DNA of 64,000 bases from JAIOSM01 sp964565415 (lineage in GTDB: Bacteria > Desulfobacterota > Desulfobacteria > Desulfobacterales > Desulfobacteraceae), in NCBI GenBank assembly GCA_964565415.1, contig CAZMEX010000010.1:1-64000 (forward strand), in the 5' to 3' direction. The position numbers were made by a program, and so were the translations under genes. Position 1 is the stretch's first letter, and every line of letters starts with the position of its first letter. Below the pieces are notes generated by a model that searched no databases, was not told the origin of the DNA, and saw nothing but the letters and a program-made list of their open reading frames with translations. Positions 51,196-60,332 of this stretch are shown here, one piece after another.

Positions 51196-53226
51196 ATGAA
51201 GCAGACTAATCGGTTTTGGAAATTTGTTTTTGCCACCTTGTTTGTGACAATGATTATAACAGGTGGTCTCCTGTTTTTCTTCTTTAGAGCATTAAGTGAA
51301 GAACAAGCAATTGCTGTTTTTTCTACCTTGAATAATCATCCTGTATTTATTCTTACTGTTTTTCTCCTCTGGGTTATTGTAGGCTTTATCGGACTTGAAA
51401 TTATATATCAAACATATATCAGACCCGTAAAAAAAATTTCTGCTGAAGCCTCTGTAATTTATTCGTCCAATCCTTCCCATCGCTTAGTGATAAAGGGTGT
51501 CAAAGATATTAAAAAGCTGTCAATCGTTATAAATGATTTTGCAGATCTTTTTGAAAATCTAAACAGAAATATTACTCAACAGATTCTTGCTGCAAGGAAA
51601 GAGACTGAAAAAGAGAGAAATCTGTTGGCTGCAATAATGGCTGAACTCCCCCAGGGAGTGATTATTTGTAACAATAATGGCAGGATTCTCCTGTTTAATT
51701 CCCTTGCAAAAAAAATATTCACACAAGGCGCAAGCCTAAAACGGGCAGAATTTTTTATTGGACTTGGTCGATCTATTTTTCACTTGATAGATAAAGAACT
51801 GGTAGCCCACGCTTTAGAAGAGATTGAAGAGCGCCTGCAGAATGACAAACAAAGTGTAGCATCCTATTTTATCACACCCATTCATACAGGCCGCCTGGTT
51901 AGTATAGAGACTATTCCCATGCTTGATGAGAAAAGAAATATGACAGGATTCATATTCATGTTTCAGGATGTAACAGACAAGATTAATCGATATGACACCA
52001 CCCAGGAACATCTTTTGGCTTTTAGAAAAGAGTTTTCCAAGACAAGTATTCAAAAAAAATATGAACAGGTTTCTGAAAGTATTCTTGAATCAATACTTAC
52101 ACCTATTCCCCTGACAAAACTTTTTTTAACTTACTTTATTAAAACAGTCCAGCGCAGGGCTAAGTCTCTGCATAAAATTGACCTTACATTTAAGGATCAA
52201 ACAAGTGGTGGTAGAATTTTGGCTGACACCTATTCTCTGACCGCAGCTTTTGTTTTTTTAATTAAAAATTTATCAGATTTAACCCAAGGCAAAGAGTTTA
52301 ATCTGTCAAGTTTTTCAGATGACAAGACTGTAAAGTTTGAAATTACATGGAAAGGTGATTCCATTGCAAAACATTCAATTGAAAATATATTGTCACAAAG
52401 AATTAATGCACTCCCAAGTCTTTCCTATGTTTTAAAACAGAATAGAGCAGTTTTTACTATTATTGCAGATAAAAATGATCTATGTTTACAGGTTAAAATT
52501 GTAGTACGAGCTGAATTAGAAACACCAATAGAACAGAGTATGAGAGCACCGGTGATTGCAAATAGCAGACCGGAGTTTTATGATTTTGATTTGTTTAAAG
52601 CCGATGATGAAAATATTGATCTTGCAGATACAAGATTGGACAAACTTACTTATACAGTTTTTGATACTGAGACAACAGGCTTAAACCCTGACGGCGGCGA
52701 TGAGATTATTTCCATCGCTGCTGTGAGAATTGTTAACTCAAGGATTGTCTATCATGATATTTTCGAAGAACTGATAGACCCGAAAAGAGAGATACCCATC
52801 GAATCATATAAAATACATGGTATTAATTATGAAATGGTAACAGGGAAAAAGGATATAAATACTATTTTACCCGTATTCAGGCAATTTGTTTCAGAAACTG
52901 TTCTTTTGGGACATAATATTGCTTTTGATATGAAAATGCTCAAGGTTAAAGAGAAATCAACCGGGATTAAATTTTTAAACCCTGTTATTGATACTCTTTT
53001 ACTTTCTGCTGTACTGCATCCTGTCCATGAACAGCATGATATGGAAAATATAGCTAAACGGCTTGGAGTTGATATTATCGGCAGACACACTGCATTGGGT
53101 GATGCCATTGCCACAGCAGAGATATTTTTAAAACTGCTGCCAATTTTAAAAAGTAACGGAATCTTAACTTTAAAAGATGCAATTGCAGCATCAAAAAAAA
53201 CATATTATGCCAGACTGAAATATTAA
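51196..53226 (+). CDS. Membrane PAS protein with C-terminal DnaQ-type 3'-5' exonuclease domain
   Basis: A 676-residue multidomain protein. Two N-terminal transmembrane helices (about residues 9-30 and 50-73) are followed by a HAMP-like linker and coiled coil. A PAS domain (about 135-250, IICNNNGRILLFN, MTGFIFMFQDVTD) and a degenerate region resembling a histidine-kinase core (about 275-440) come next. The exonuclease (about 485-655) has FDTETTG near 489, HNIAFD and a terminal HTALGDA with the catalytic His-Asp. Such fusions occur near acetate-switch genes in other proteobacteria (for example in Vibrio clusters with acs), so signalling rather than replication is likely. The ribosome binding site is poor; the ATG at 51196 follows the terminator closely. 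Confidence 0.85.
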   Translation: MKQTNRFWKFVFATLFVTMIITGGLLFFFFRALSEEQAIAVFSTLNNHPVFILTVFLLWVIVGFIGLEIIYQTYIRPVKKISAEASVIYSSNPSHRLVIKGVKDIKKLSIVINDFADLFENLNRNITQQILAARKETEKERNLLAAIMAELPQGVIICNNNGRILLFNSLAKKIFTQGASLKRAEFFIGLGRSIFHLIDKELVAHALEEIEERLQNDKQSVASYFITPIHTGRLVSIETIPMLDEKRNMTGFIFMFQDVTDKINRYDTTQEHLLAFRKEFSKTSIQKKYEQVSESILESILTPIPLTKLFLTYFIKTVQRRAKSLHKIDLTFKDQTSGGRILADTYSLTAAFVFLIKNLSDLTQGKEFNLSSFSDDKTVKFEITWKGDSIAKHSIENILSQRINALPSLSYVLKQNRAVFTIIADKNDLCLQVKIVVRAELETPIEQSMRAPVIANSRPEFYDFDLFKADDENIDLADTRLDKLTYTVFDTETTGLNPDGGDEIISIAAVRIVNSRIVYHDIFEELIDPKREIPIESYKIHGINYEMVTGKKDINTILPVFRQFVSETVLLGHNIAFDMKMLKVKEKSTGIKFLNPVIDTLLLSAVLHPVHEQHDMENIAKRLGVDIIGRHTALGDAIATAEIFLKLLPILKSNGILTLKDAIAASKKTYYARLKY

Positions 53227-53319
53227 TTATTTACATCTGCAAAAGAATATTCTTGATAAGTTTTAAGGATAAGTGTTACTACAGTGAACAAAAATAGATG
53301 ATTTTAAAAGGAGTGGTTC

Positions 53320-53937
53320 ATGGGTAAGCAATGGATGAATTTCGTTTGGTTTTCTTTAGTTTTGGTGGGGATTATACTGGCCAGTGTGATTTTTGGTGGA
53401 TACTCGAGTTTACACAGATCTGAGGGCAGGATTGATATCACAAAGGAATTTTTTTTAGGCAGTTGCCAGAGCAGGTTAGATTTACTTCCACAATTATTAG
53501 ATTTTTTAAAAGAGAGCGAAGCCAAAGAGATGCTTACAAAACTAAAACAGACCGGGAAAGAGGCAAATACTGTCCTGCACCATGCGGTTTCTCAAAAATC
53601 ACCTCTGGACAGAGTATTGACTCTGAAACTTGAAAAATCACAGTCTGCTTTGACAAAAGAGCTTATAAAAACATTTTTAAAATTGGAGCAACAATCCAAT
53701 AGTAAAAAAAGTACAGAAGCATTCCAAACCATTAAAAAGCAATTTTTTTCTGCCCAGGACAAAATGTTTGTTGAAAGAGTGAGATATAATACAGAAGTTA
53801 GATATTTTAATAGAAGAACAAAAATATTTCCCGGGTTTTTAATTGCAAAATTATTCGGTTTTAATAAATCAGAATACTTTGAGCTTTCCAAAGACTTATT
53901 TTTAGGAGCTGACAAAACCTTTGAAGACCAAGGGTAA
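53320..53937 (+). CDS. LemA family membrane protein
   Basis: A 205-residue protein with one N-terminal transmembrane helix (about residues 6-27) and a helical domain. The C-terminal segment RYNTEVRYFNRRTKIFPGFLIAKLFGFNKSEYF matches the LemA signature (YN..V..YN..I..FP....A..FGF). LemA proteins place a long helical domain outside or at the membrane; their biochemical role is unclear. An AAAGGAG lies upstream of the ATG. It sits between two members of the acetate-switch-like set on the same strand. Confidence 0.85.
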   Translation: MGKQWMNFVWFSLVLVGIILASVIFGGYSSLHRSEGRIDITKEFFLGSCQSRLDLLPQLLDFLKESEAKEMLTKLKQTGKEANTVLHHAVSQKSPLDRVLTLKLEKSQSALTKELIKTFLKLEQQSNSKKSTEAFQTIKKQFFSAQDKMFVERVRYNTEVRYFNRRTKIFPGFLIAKLFGFNKSEYFELSKDLFLGADKTFEDQG

Positions 53938-53957
53938 TAAAAAACTTTTATTTTATG

Positions 53958-54344
53958 TTAAAGTCGGAACTCTTTTTTGCAATGTTTACAAGAGAAAGTG
54001 GCTAGCATTTGCTTGCAGTGAGCACATTTATCAATTAAATAGCGTTCTTTACCCTGTTTTTTTTTGCAATCAGGACAAAACCAGTCTTGTTTTGTTGGCA
54101 ATATTTTAGAACAATTTGGGCATCTAACAGGGACTTTTTTAAAAACCAGATAAAAAATTCCGCTTAATATGAGAAAAGGACCCAATAATTTAAACTGGTC
54201 AGTTGAAGAAAACTGACCAAAGTCACCGGGGCTTGAAAGAATTACATACAATATAAACGATATTACAGTGATTGCTAAAAATTTAAACCGAAAATGTAAA
54301 TATACGCTTTTTAATTGTTGTTCTTTTATACTTTTTTTTTCCAT
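53958..54344 (-). CDS. Small membrane protein with double zinc ribbon
   Basis: A 128-residue protein. Two hydrophobic helices (about residues 20-38 and 51-66) are followed by two four-cysteine ribbons: CPNC...CPDC (about 74-93) and CAHC...CKHC (about 109-122). The ribbons may bind metal and a protein or nucleic-acid partner at the membrane surface. I recognise no function. It lies opposite to and just downstream of the LemA gene (20 bases). An AGGAGACAG sits before the ATG, which supports a real gene. Confidence 0.68.
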   Translation of the reverse strand: MEKKSIKEQQLKSVYLHFRFKFLAITVISFILYVILSSPGDFGQFSSTDQFKLLGPFLILSGIFYLVFKKVPVRCPNCSKILPTKQDWFCPDCKKKQGKERYLIDKCAHCKQMLATFSCKHCKKEFRL

Positions 54345-54541
54345 ATTCTGTCTCCTGAGATTAGATATTCAAATCTTTTTTAAGTGCTTGACCTTAGCAT
54401 AAATTCTTTAAAACGCAAAGCTGGCAGAAGGTTTTTTTATGGAATATTTAAACCAACCCGGCTGCAATAAAAAATAAACTTGAATCATTATAAAAAACAT
54501 AATATGCATTAAGTATCAGTTTATATTTAAAAGAGTTGCCT

Positions 54542-56440
54542 ATGAAACAATATAATTTAGAGATACTATCAAAAACCATTCCTTTTTCTTTTCTTTCTGA
54601 AAAAGTCATGGGGGAATTGTTTGAGCATTTTTCCATTGAAGAATACAAAAAAGGGTTGACTCTTTTTGTCCAGGGGGAATCAAAGGTTGAAAAATTATAT
54701 GTAATTATAAAAGGTTCTCTACAAAGGTATTATGAAAGCAGCAAAGGAAAGAAACTCAGTGGTGAACTAGGAGAAGGGGATGTCTACGGTGGCATGTCCA
54801 TGCTCATTAACAATTATTACTCTGTGGTAACTCTTAAAGTTGCAGAAGATTCTGTTCTTTATACTCTGCCTGCTGAAAAATTTCTTGATTTATGTTCGAA
54901 ATTCAAACATTTCAAAGAGTTTTTTACAAATACTTTTGGAAAATGGATGCAGAATAAGTCCTATGCAGGGATTATGGCAAGGCAGGCAAAAGAAAAAGAG
55001 TATGCCCCACTTTTTTTTAATCAGCCTGTCTCAGCAATATTTAAACCAAATCTGGTTTCCTGTTCCTTTGGAAGTACAATCAGGCAGGCAGCCCAAAAAA
55101 TGACAAAGAATAAAATAAGTTCTATTTTTATAAAAGATGAAAATAATAAAATCACCGGCATAGTAACAGATAGTGACTTAAGAGAAAGGGTTGTTGCCAA
55201 AGGGTATGATATAACTCAGCCTATATCTGAGATTATGTCAACTTCGCTCATAACTGTGGATGCAGAAGCCCAGGTTTTTGAAGCATACTTGATATTGATG
55301 AAAAAGACCCTTAATCATCTTCCTGTCCGTAATAAAGTGGGAAAGATAACAGGAGTACTTACTGACAATGATCTTATGGATGCCCAGGGAAAATCTCCCT
55401 ATCTTTTAATAAAAGAGATTAAATCTGCAACAAAATTTGAACAGCTGGAAAATATTCATTCCAGGCTCCCTGAAATGCTGCTGGATTCAATTAAAAATGG
55501 CATAAATACTGAAAATTTAACCAAATTGATAACTGCTTTTTCCGATGCAATTTTAGATAAAATCATAAGGTTTGCCATTGACAAGACAGGTAAGCCACCA
55601 TGTAAATTTGCTTTTATGATTATGGGAAGTGAAGGAAGAGCAGAGCAGACTTTAAAGACTGATCAAGACAATGCCATTGTATATGAAGACATTGATGACG
55701 AAGGTTTGCAAAAAAAAGCTCAGTCCTATTTTGACAAATTGTCTCATCTTATATGCACATGGCTCGATAAAGCAGGGTTTGATTTCTGTGATGGCAATAA
55801 TATGGCAATGAACCCCAAATGGTGCCAGCCTCTTTCAGTGTGGAAAAAATATTTTTTTAAATGGATTCACACAGCAAATCTTGAGGACCTTCTCCATTCA
55901 AGTATTTTTTTTGATTTTAAGGGTGCCTGGGGAGATACATACCTGACTGATGAGCTTAAATCCTATCTTTATAAATCACTAAAAAACTGGCCTGGCTTTT
56001 TCAGAAATTTAACGGAAAATGCTATTTATTTTAAACCTCCCATGGGGTTTTTCAGAAATTTTGTTGTGCATTCAAAAGGAGAACACAAAGATTCCTTTGA
56101 CCTTAAAATGGCAATGCTGCCTATAACTGACTGCTCAAGAATTTATGCTTTAAAAAACGGAATCAAAGAGACAAATACTCTTTCAAGGCTTTTCAGACTC
56201 TATACAAAACACATTTTAACAACAGAGGAATATAATGATATTACTCAATCTTATAATTATTTGATGAATTTAAGGCTTGTTAAACAGGTTACTACAATTA
56301 TAGACGAAGAAAAACCTCCAAATAATTTTATAAATCCAAAAAATTTGTCCCGCATTGATCAGACCATGCTGAAAGAAATTTTTAAAAGGATTGAAAACTT
56401 TCAGAAAAAAACCAGTGTTGAGTTTATAGGGATTACGTAG
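54542..56440 (+). CDS. cNMP-binding/CBS/DUF294 nucleotidyltransferase-like signalling protein
   Basis: A 632-residue cytosolic protein in four parts. A cyclic-nucleotide-binding domain (about residues 10-130, LYVIIKGSLQRYYES) is followed by a CBS pair (about 170-290). A DUF294 nucleotidyltransferase-like domain (about 310-455) carries the motif MGSEGRAEQTLKTDQDNAIVYED, and a C-terminal DUF294 domain closes it. The TDQD acidic pair could bind metal. Related proteins resemble PII uridylyltransferase in layout and occur near acetate genes with DnaQ-like proteins, as here. TTG 54536 is an alternative start; ATG 54542 is favoured by a weak AAAGAG. Confidence 0.88.
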   Translation: MKQYNLEILSKTIPFSFLSEKVMGELFEHFSIEEYKKGLTLFVQGESKVEKLYVIIKGSLQRYYESSKGKKLSGELGEGDVYGGMSMLINNYYSVVTLKVAEDSVLYTLPAEKFLDLCSKFKHFKEFFTNTFGKWMQNKSYAGIMARQAKEKEYAPLFFNQPVSAIFKPNLVSCSFGSTIRQAAQKMTKNKISSIFIKDENNKITGIVTDSDLRERVVAKGYDITQPISEIMSTSLITVDAEAQVFEAYLILMKKTLNHLPVRNKVGKITGVLTDNDLMDAQGKSPYLLIKEIKSATKFEQLENIHSRLPEMLLDSIKNGINTENLTKLITAFSDAILDKIIRFAIDKTGKPPCKFAFMIMGSEGRAEQTLKTDQDNAIVYEDIDDEGLQKKAQSYFDKLSHLICTWLDKAGFDFCDGNNMAMNPKWCQPLSVWKKYFFKWIHTANLEDLLHSSIFFDFKGAWGDTYLTDELKSYLYKSLKNWPGFFRNLTENAIYFKPPMGFFRNFVVHSKGEHKDSFDLKMAMLPITDCSRIYALKNGIKETNTLSRLFRLYTKHILTTEEYNDITQSYNYLMNLRLVKQVTTIIDEEKPPNNFINPKNLSRIDQTMLKEIFKRIENFQKKTSVEFIGIT

Positions 56441-56452
56441 TAGAATAGCTGC

Positions 56453-56947
56453 ATGGATAACACGAAAACTCCACTTCCAAAAAAGATATTGATCGTTGAT
56501 GATGAGATAGATATCCTTGAAACCTTAGAAGAGTTGCTTGATACTTTCAATGTTGAAACAGCCTCTTCTTTTGAAGATGCTGTAATATGTCTTAAAAATA
56601 ATAGTTATGATATAGCCATTCTGGATATCATGGGTGTCAGGGGATATGATCTGCTTAAGGCAACAAATAAACTTGGGATTCCAACCCTGATGCTTACAGC
56701 CCATGCATTAAGCTCTGCTAATTTAAAAAAATCAATTGATTTGGGTGCAGATGCATATATTCCCAAGGATAAGCTTGTGGATATCACTCTTTACATAGAA
56801 GATGTATTAAATGCCAGGCAACAAAGCAAAACAGCTTCTAATACGTGGTTTTTAAAACTCAGACCCTTTTTTAATAATCTCTTTGGAAATACGTGGCAAA
56901 ATTCTGAAAAAGAATTCTGGGATGACTTTGATAAAAAGAATCGTTAA
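56453..56947 (+). CDS. Response regulator (receiver domain, no DNA-binding output)
   Basis: A 164-residue protein. The receiver domain (about residues 10-125) has the acidic pair in LIVDDEID, the phosphorylatable Asp in AILDIMG, the Thr in LTAH and the Lys in IPKD. The ~40-residue tail has no DNA-binding fold. It starts 13 bases after the DUF294 gene, so the pair likely functions together. No cognate histidine kinase is nearby; the degenerate kinase-like region of the PAS/exonuclease protein is one candidate partner. Confidence 0.9.
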   Translation: MDNTKTPLPKKILIVDDEIDILETLEELLDTFNVETASSFEDAVICLKNNSYDIAILDIMGVRGYDLLKATNKLGIPTLMLTAHALSSANLKKSIDLGADAYIPKDKLVDITLYIEDVLNARQQSKTASNTWFLKLRPFFNNLFGNTWQNSEKEFWDDFDKKNR

Positions 56948-56948
56948 A

Positions 56949-57758
56949 TTAATTCATCTCACGAAACTCTTTTATTGAGCGACCCCGAAGAGCCTCAGCA
57001 ATTTCAAACACATAATCGTAAATATGCAAGCCCTTGGAAGATGCGATGATCTCACCGTTTTCAACTCCAATCTGAGCAGCACAATATTGTTTCATCATTT
57101 CAATGGCTGCAAGATTTGCAGGAAACCCACCAAACAGATCCCAGGATCTGAAATAGGGAAAAAAGTGAAGTTTGCCATCCTGTATTCGAGTATCAATGTG
57201 TCTGAGACAGGGAGGATCAATCAGGGTCATATCAGAAGGTGCACCAACTTGGAGAATCATCTGGTTATTTCTGTGCCCCTTATTTTTATAAGTAAAGATC
57301 ATCATTTCCATTTGGTTTACAAAGTATTTACCCTGGTCTTTAATTAGAATGTTTTTATCTTCCCATATCTCTTTTTCCTGTATCAGAATTTTCGTAAATT
57401 TTTTATAATCATCGGGCAGATATTCAAGGGAACATTTGCAGATACGCTGACCATAGGTATAAGATTCGCCCTCTTTTTCTTCACCTGTCATGAGATACGG
57501 CAGATAATCATCCAGATATCCCTCTTCCACAGGGTCTGGAAATCCCAATGCAGGGTTTACCTTTGGCAGCAAAGGTACACTTTCAGGATGGGTAATATGA
57601 ATGGTGATAAAATCAAACTCAAGTCTTTTTTGACCCTCAAAGGACCCACGGTTGATGGTAAAAGATTTCCCTTTTTCCACACACCTGTATAGAGTTTGAA
57701 ACCATGCATCTGAAAGGCTTGTGGCTTTTATAACCAATGGTTCTAATGATGCTGGCAT
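56949..57758 (-). CDS. Thymidylate synthase superfamily protein (archaeal-like type)
   Basis: A 269-residue protein with the C-terminal core of ThyA. The nucleophile region is DPPCLRHID with Cys near residue 184, the phosphate-binding Arg is in YFRSWDLFGGFPAN, and the late motif KGLHIYDY matches the His and Tyr that bind the nucleotide. The N-terminal half is divergent (GYLDDYLPYL, SYTYGQRI). It may methylate dUMP using methylene-folate, or act on another pyrimidine. It lies on the same strand downstream of the methylated-amine genes. The ATG at 57758 has AGGAG seven bases upstream and is preferred over one at 57797. Confidence 0.72.
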   Translation of the reverse strand: MPASLEPLVIKATSLSDAWFQTLYRCVEKGKSFTINRGSFEGQKRLEFDFITIHITHPESVPLLPKVNPALGFPDPVEEGYLDDYLPYLMTGEEKEGESYTYGQRICKCSLEYLPDDYKKFTKILIQEKEIWEDKNILIKDQGKYFVNQMEMMIFTYKNKGHRNNQMILQVGAPSDMTLIDPPCLRHIDTRIQDGKLHFFPYFRSWDLFGGFPANLAAIEMMKQYCAAQIGVENGEIIASSKGLHIYDYVFEIAEALRGRSIKEFREMN

Positions 57759-57970
57759 GTGATTGCTCCTAAAATTAATTTTGTGACCATGATCCACTGA
57801 TTGGAAAATATATCAGACTAATGGTTTATCAACAACTTTTATTTTTAAATATTAGTCCCTGCTGAATTACATATTGAATCAGAAGCCAGGTATAGACTCC
57901 TGTAAAAAGAATTTCTGACATACCTGAGGCTGGTGCTGCTGCAATAACGAAAACTGCTTTTTTAATATAA

Positions 57971-59353
57971 TCAAACTTTATCTTGTACAGCTCTTTCCCA
58001 CTTCATAAATGATTCTACGTTTTTCAATGTATGATCAGCATATTTGGGATTCCCTTTTTCAGCTATCTCTCGAATACCCTGCATGGTTTCATTATCTTCG
58101 GGAAAATAGATAGGACTCACAAACTCACTTTTCGAATCATTTGCAAAGGCTTTAATGCTCTCTCTTTCCATTTCACAATCTTTAATAAATTTTTCCTCGC
58201 TGAAATAATTGAGGCTTCCCAGAGCACCCATTGCATGGCGAAGGATGTGTACTCCGTATTTCCTCAAAGTATCCCGGCTTTGAGCAGATTCCATCACAGA
58301 CTCATCATTCACCTCAAGCAGACTTGTGCTTCCTCCAGACTGGGCAGAAGGAAATTTTGTCACCCATTGATTCACTCTTGCCATGGCTGCATTGATCAAT
58401 GGCTGACTCTTCGAGCTGTATGAGAGGTCGCCTCCAGTTTCATCAACTCCAGGTATACCGCCGTGGATACATGGAACGCCGGGATTAATGGTCTGGGCAA
58501 GAACCATCATAAACAGCACCTGGGCATGAATCTGAGTCAACAATGCTTCAGGGCTGCCCGGTCCTGCCGAGCCTGCAATGGTTAAATCAAGAAGCAGAAG
58601 GTTAACACCTGCTCTTGCACTCCTGATAAATGGCTCTACCATGGTATCCATGGGTGCAAGGGAAGTAATAAGGCTTGTACCGTCCAGCCAGTCATCTTTG
58701 CCTTTTAAAAACACTATTTCATCATCGGCAAAACTTTTAGCAGCTGTCATTTTTAAACCTTTAAATCCTCTGTCCATACATTTTGCCACTTCAAATCCTG
58801 TGATGCTTTTATCTGTTGCCACGGGCAGTGAAAAAATCTTAACTACATCTGAATTATCACCCACAGTATTAACAATTTCCTGAAACTCTTCCCTTGTTGC
58901 AGCCCTTAACTCTTCATCTCCCGGGCGTTTTAAAAAAGGAGGTGTTGCACCGGTTCCAAAAGCATTCTTCCCTGGATCTCCCGGCATATCTCTTGCAACT
59001 TTTTCAAGGCAGGAGTCAATATAATCTCTCTTCAGGGGTAATAAGACTGCGGTTTCACTTTCAAAGTCAACAGCATCTGCCTCCATAAGAATATCCATGA
59101 GACGCTGATTTTCTACTATATTGATTCCTATATCTGTCAGAACCTTTTTAGCATTTTCATCAATGCGCTGATATATCGATTTTTCTTTAATGAGCTCATC
59201 CATGACCAAAAGCCTTCCTTGAGCAAGCTTGGCCTCATTTGAATCAGAAAAATAGGTTATAATTTCTGAATACGATATTTTGGCAGATTCAAAATTAAAA
59301 TATGTCTCCTCTTTTTGAGCTGCTTTTAATAAATCTATTACTTTATCACTCAT
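57971..59353 (-). CDS. MttB-family corrinoid methyltransferase, non-pyrrolysine
   Basis: A 460-residue member of the trimethylamine methyltransferase superfamily. The N-terminal ~60 residues are extra; then come VLTDIGINIVENQRL (family start), the barrel core with GLKMTAAKSFADDE and PSAQSGGSTSLLEVNDES, and the C-terminal RHAMGALGSLNYFSEEKF. The frame is continuous with no amber codon, so it is not a pyrrolysine enzyme. Non-Pyl relatives, such as MtgB, demethylate glycine betaine and other quaternary amines. No corrinoid protein is next to it in the window. It is co-oriented with etfA upstream (30 bases). GGAGG precedes the ATG. Confidence 0.85.
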   Translation of the reverse strand: MSDKVIDLLKAAQKEETYFNFESAKISYSEIITYFSDSNEAKLAQGRLLVMDELIKEKSIYQRIDENAKKVLTDIGINIVENQRLMDILMEADAVDFESETAVLLPLKRDYIDSCLEKVARDMPGDPGKNAFGTGATPPFLKRPGDEELRAATREEFQEIVNTVGDNSDVVKIFSLPVATDKSITGFEVAKCMDRGFKGLKMTAAKSFADDEIVFLKGKDDWLDGTSLITSLAPMDTMVEPFIRSARAGVNLLLLDLTIAGSAGPGSPEALLTQIHAQVLFMMVLAQTINPGVPCIHGGIPGVDETGGDLSYSSKSQPLINAAMARVNQWVTKFPSAQSGGSTSLLEVNDESVMESAQSRDTLRKYGVHILRHAMGALGSLNYFSEEKFIKDCEMERESIKAFANDSKSEFVSPIYFPEDNETMQGIREIAEKGNPKYADHTLKNVESFMKWERAVQDKV

Positions 59354-59383
59354 ATAAAATCTTCCTCCCTTAAAGTAAGTTTA

Positions 59384-60316
59384 TTAAAGCTTTTCTGTCA
59401 GCGCCGGGATAACTTCAAAAATATCTCCCACAATTCCATAGTCACACTTGGAGAAAATTGGTGCATCTTTATCTTCATTTATGGCAACAATTACCTTTGA
59501 TGTTTTCATGCCGGCAAAATGCTGAACTGCTCCTGATACTCCGCATGCGATGTAAAGTTTAGGGCTTACGGTTTTGCCCGTCTGACCCACCTGCATGGAA
59601 TGGGGAGCAAAACCCGCATCAACAGCAGCTCTGGATGCTCCCACAGCCGCTCCCATCTTTTTGGCACACTCTTCAAGCATTTTATAATTTTCAGCAGCCT
59701 TAATTGCCCTGCCGCCTGTTATTACAATAGGGGCCTCAGTTAAATCAAGCTGCTCTTTACCGCTCTTTTTTATTTCAGTAATCTTTATGAGTCCCGGCTC
59801 TTGCACATCATTGCCGAATTCAATCACTCTGCCTGCTGCAGGTGCTGTTGCAGGCTCAATGGAGTTGGGACGGAGAGTACACAAAAAAACAGAACAATCC
59901 ACCTTAAGTGTGGCAAAAGTTTTTCCAGAAAAATGTGATTTTTTCACCTGTTTCTCCGTGATATTTATCTCTATACAATCTGACACCAATGGTTCATCAA
60001 TAATTGCTGCAATTCTTGCAAACAGATCTTTGCCTGCTGTACTTGCAGTTCCTAAAAGGGTTTCAAAATTATACTCTTTTATTATTGCTGCCAGAACTTC
60101 AGCCTGCATATCAGGGCTTGCTGAAGAGTCGTCATAAGCTTTAACACCAATAATATTAGAAGCTCCATACAAAGATAGCTCCTCTTTATATGATTGTGCA
60201 TCTGAAGTTAAAACCACAGCATATACTTCCTGCCCCGCAGCAGCAGTTAATACACCTAAGCTTGTCTCTTTTACTGCACTGTTTTCAATTTCAATTAAAA
60301 CGCCACACCTTGCCAT
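59384..60316 (-). CDS. etfA: Electron transfer flavoprotein alpha subunit
   Basis: FAD-bearing subunit of ETF, 310 residues. The N-terminal half is the ETF fold, and the C-terminal half has the FAD domain with GGRAIKAAENY, GASRAAVDAGF, QVGQTGKTVSPKLYIACGVSGAVQH and INEDKDAPIF. It receives electrons from dehydrogenases and passes them to the quinone or a bifurcating partner. It is 16 bases downstream of etfB, with AAGGAG before the ATG. The neighbouring dimethylglycine-dehydrogenase-like enzyme is the likely electron donor. Confidence 0.95.
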   Translation of the reverse strand: MARCGVLIEIENSAVKETSLGVLTAAAGQEVYAVVLTSDAQSYKEELSLYGASNIIGVKAYDDSSASPDMQAEVLAAIIKEYNFETLLGTASTAGKDLFARIAAIIDEPLVSDCIEINITEKQVKKSHFSGKTFATLKVDCSVFLCTLRPNSIEPATAPAAGRVIEFGNDVQEPGLIKITEIKKSGKEQLDLTEAPIVITGGRAIKAAENYKMLEECAKKMGAAVGASRAAVDAGFAPHSMQVGQTGKTVSPKLYIACGVSGAVQHFAGMKTSKVIVAINEDKDAPIFSKCDYGIVGDIFEVIPALTEKL

Positions 60317-60332
60317 ATCTATTTCTCCTTAT

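Noticed and set aside
57971..59353. Pyrrolysine-containing trimethylamine methyltransferase
   Set aside because: The frame is continuous with no in-frame amber codon and full family length, so it is a non-pyrrolysine homologue.
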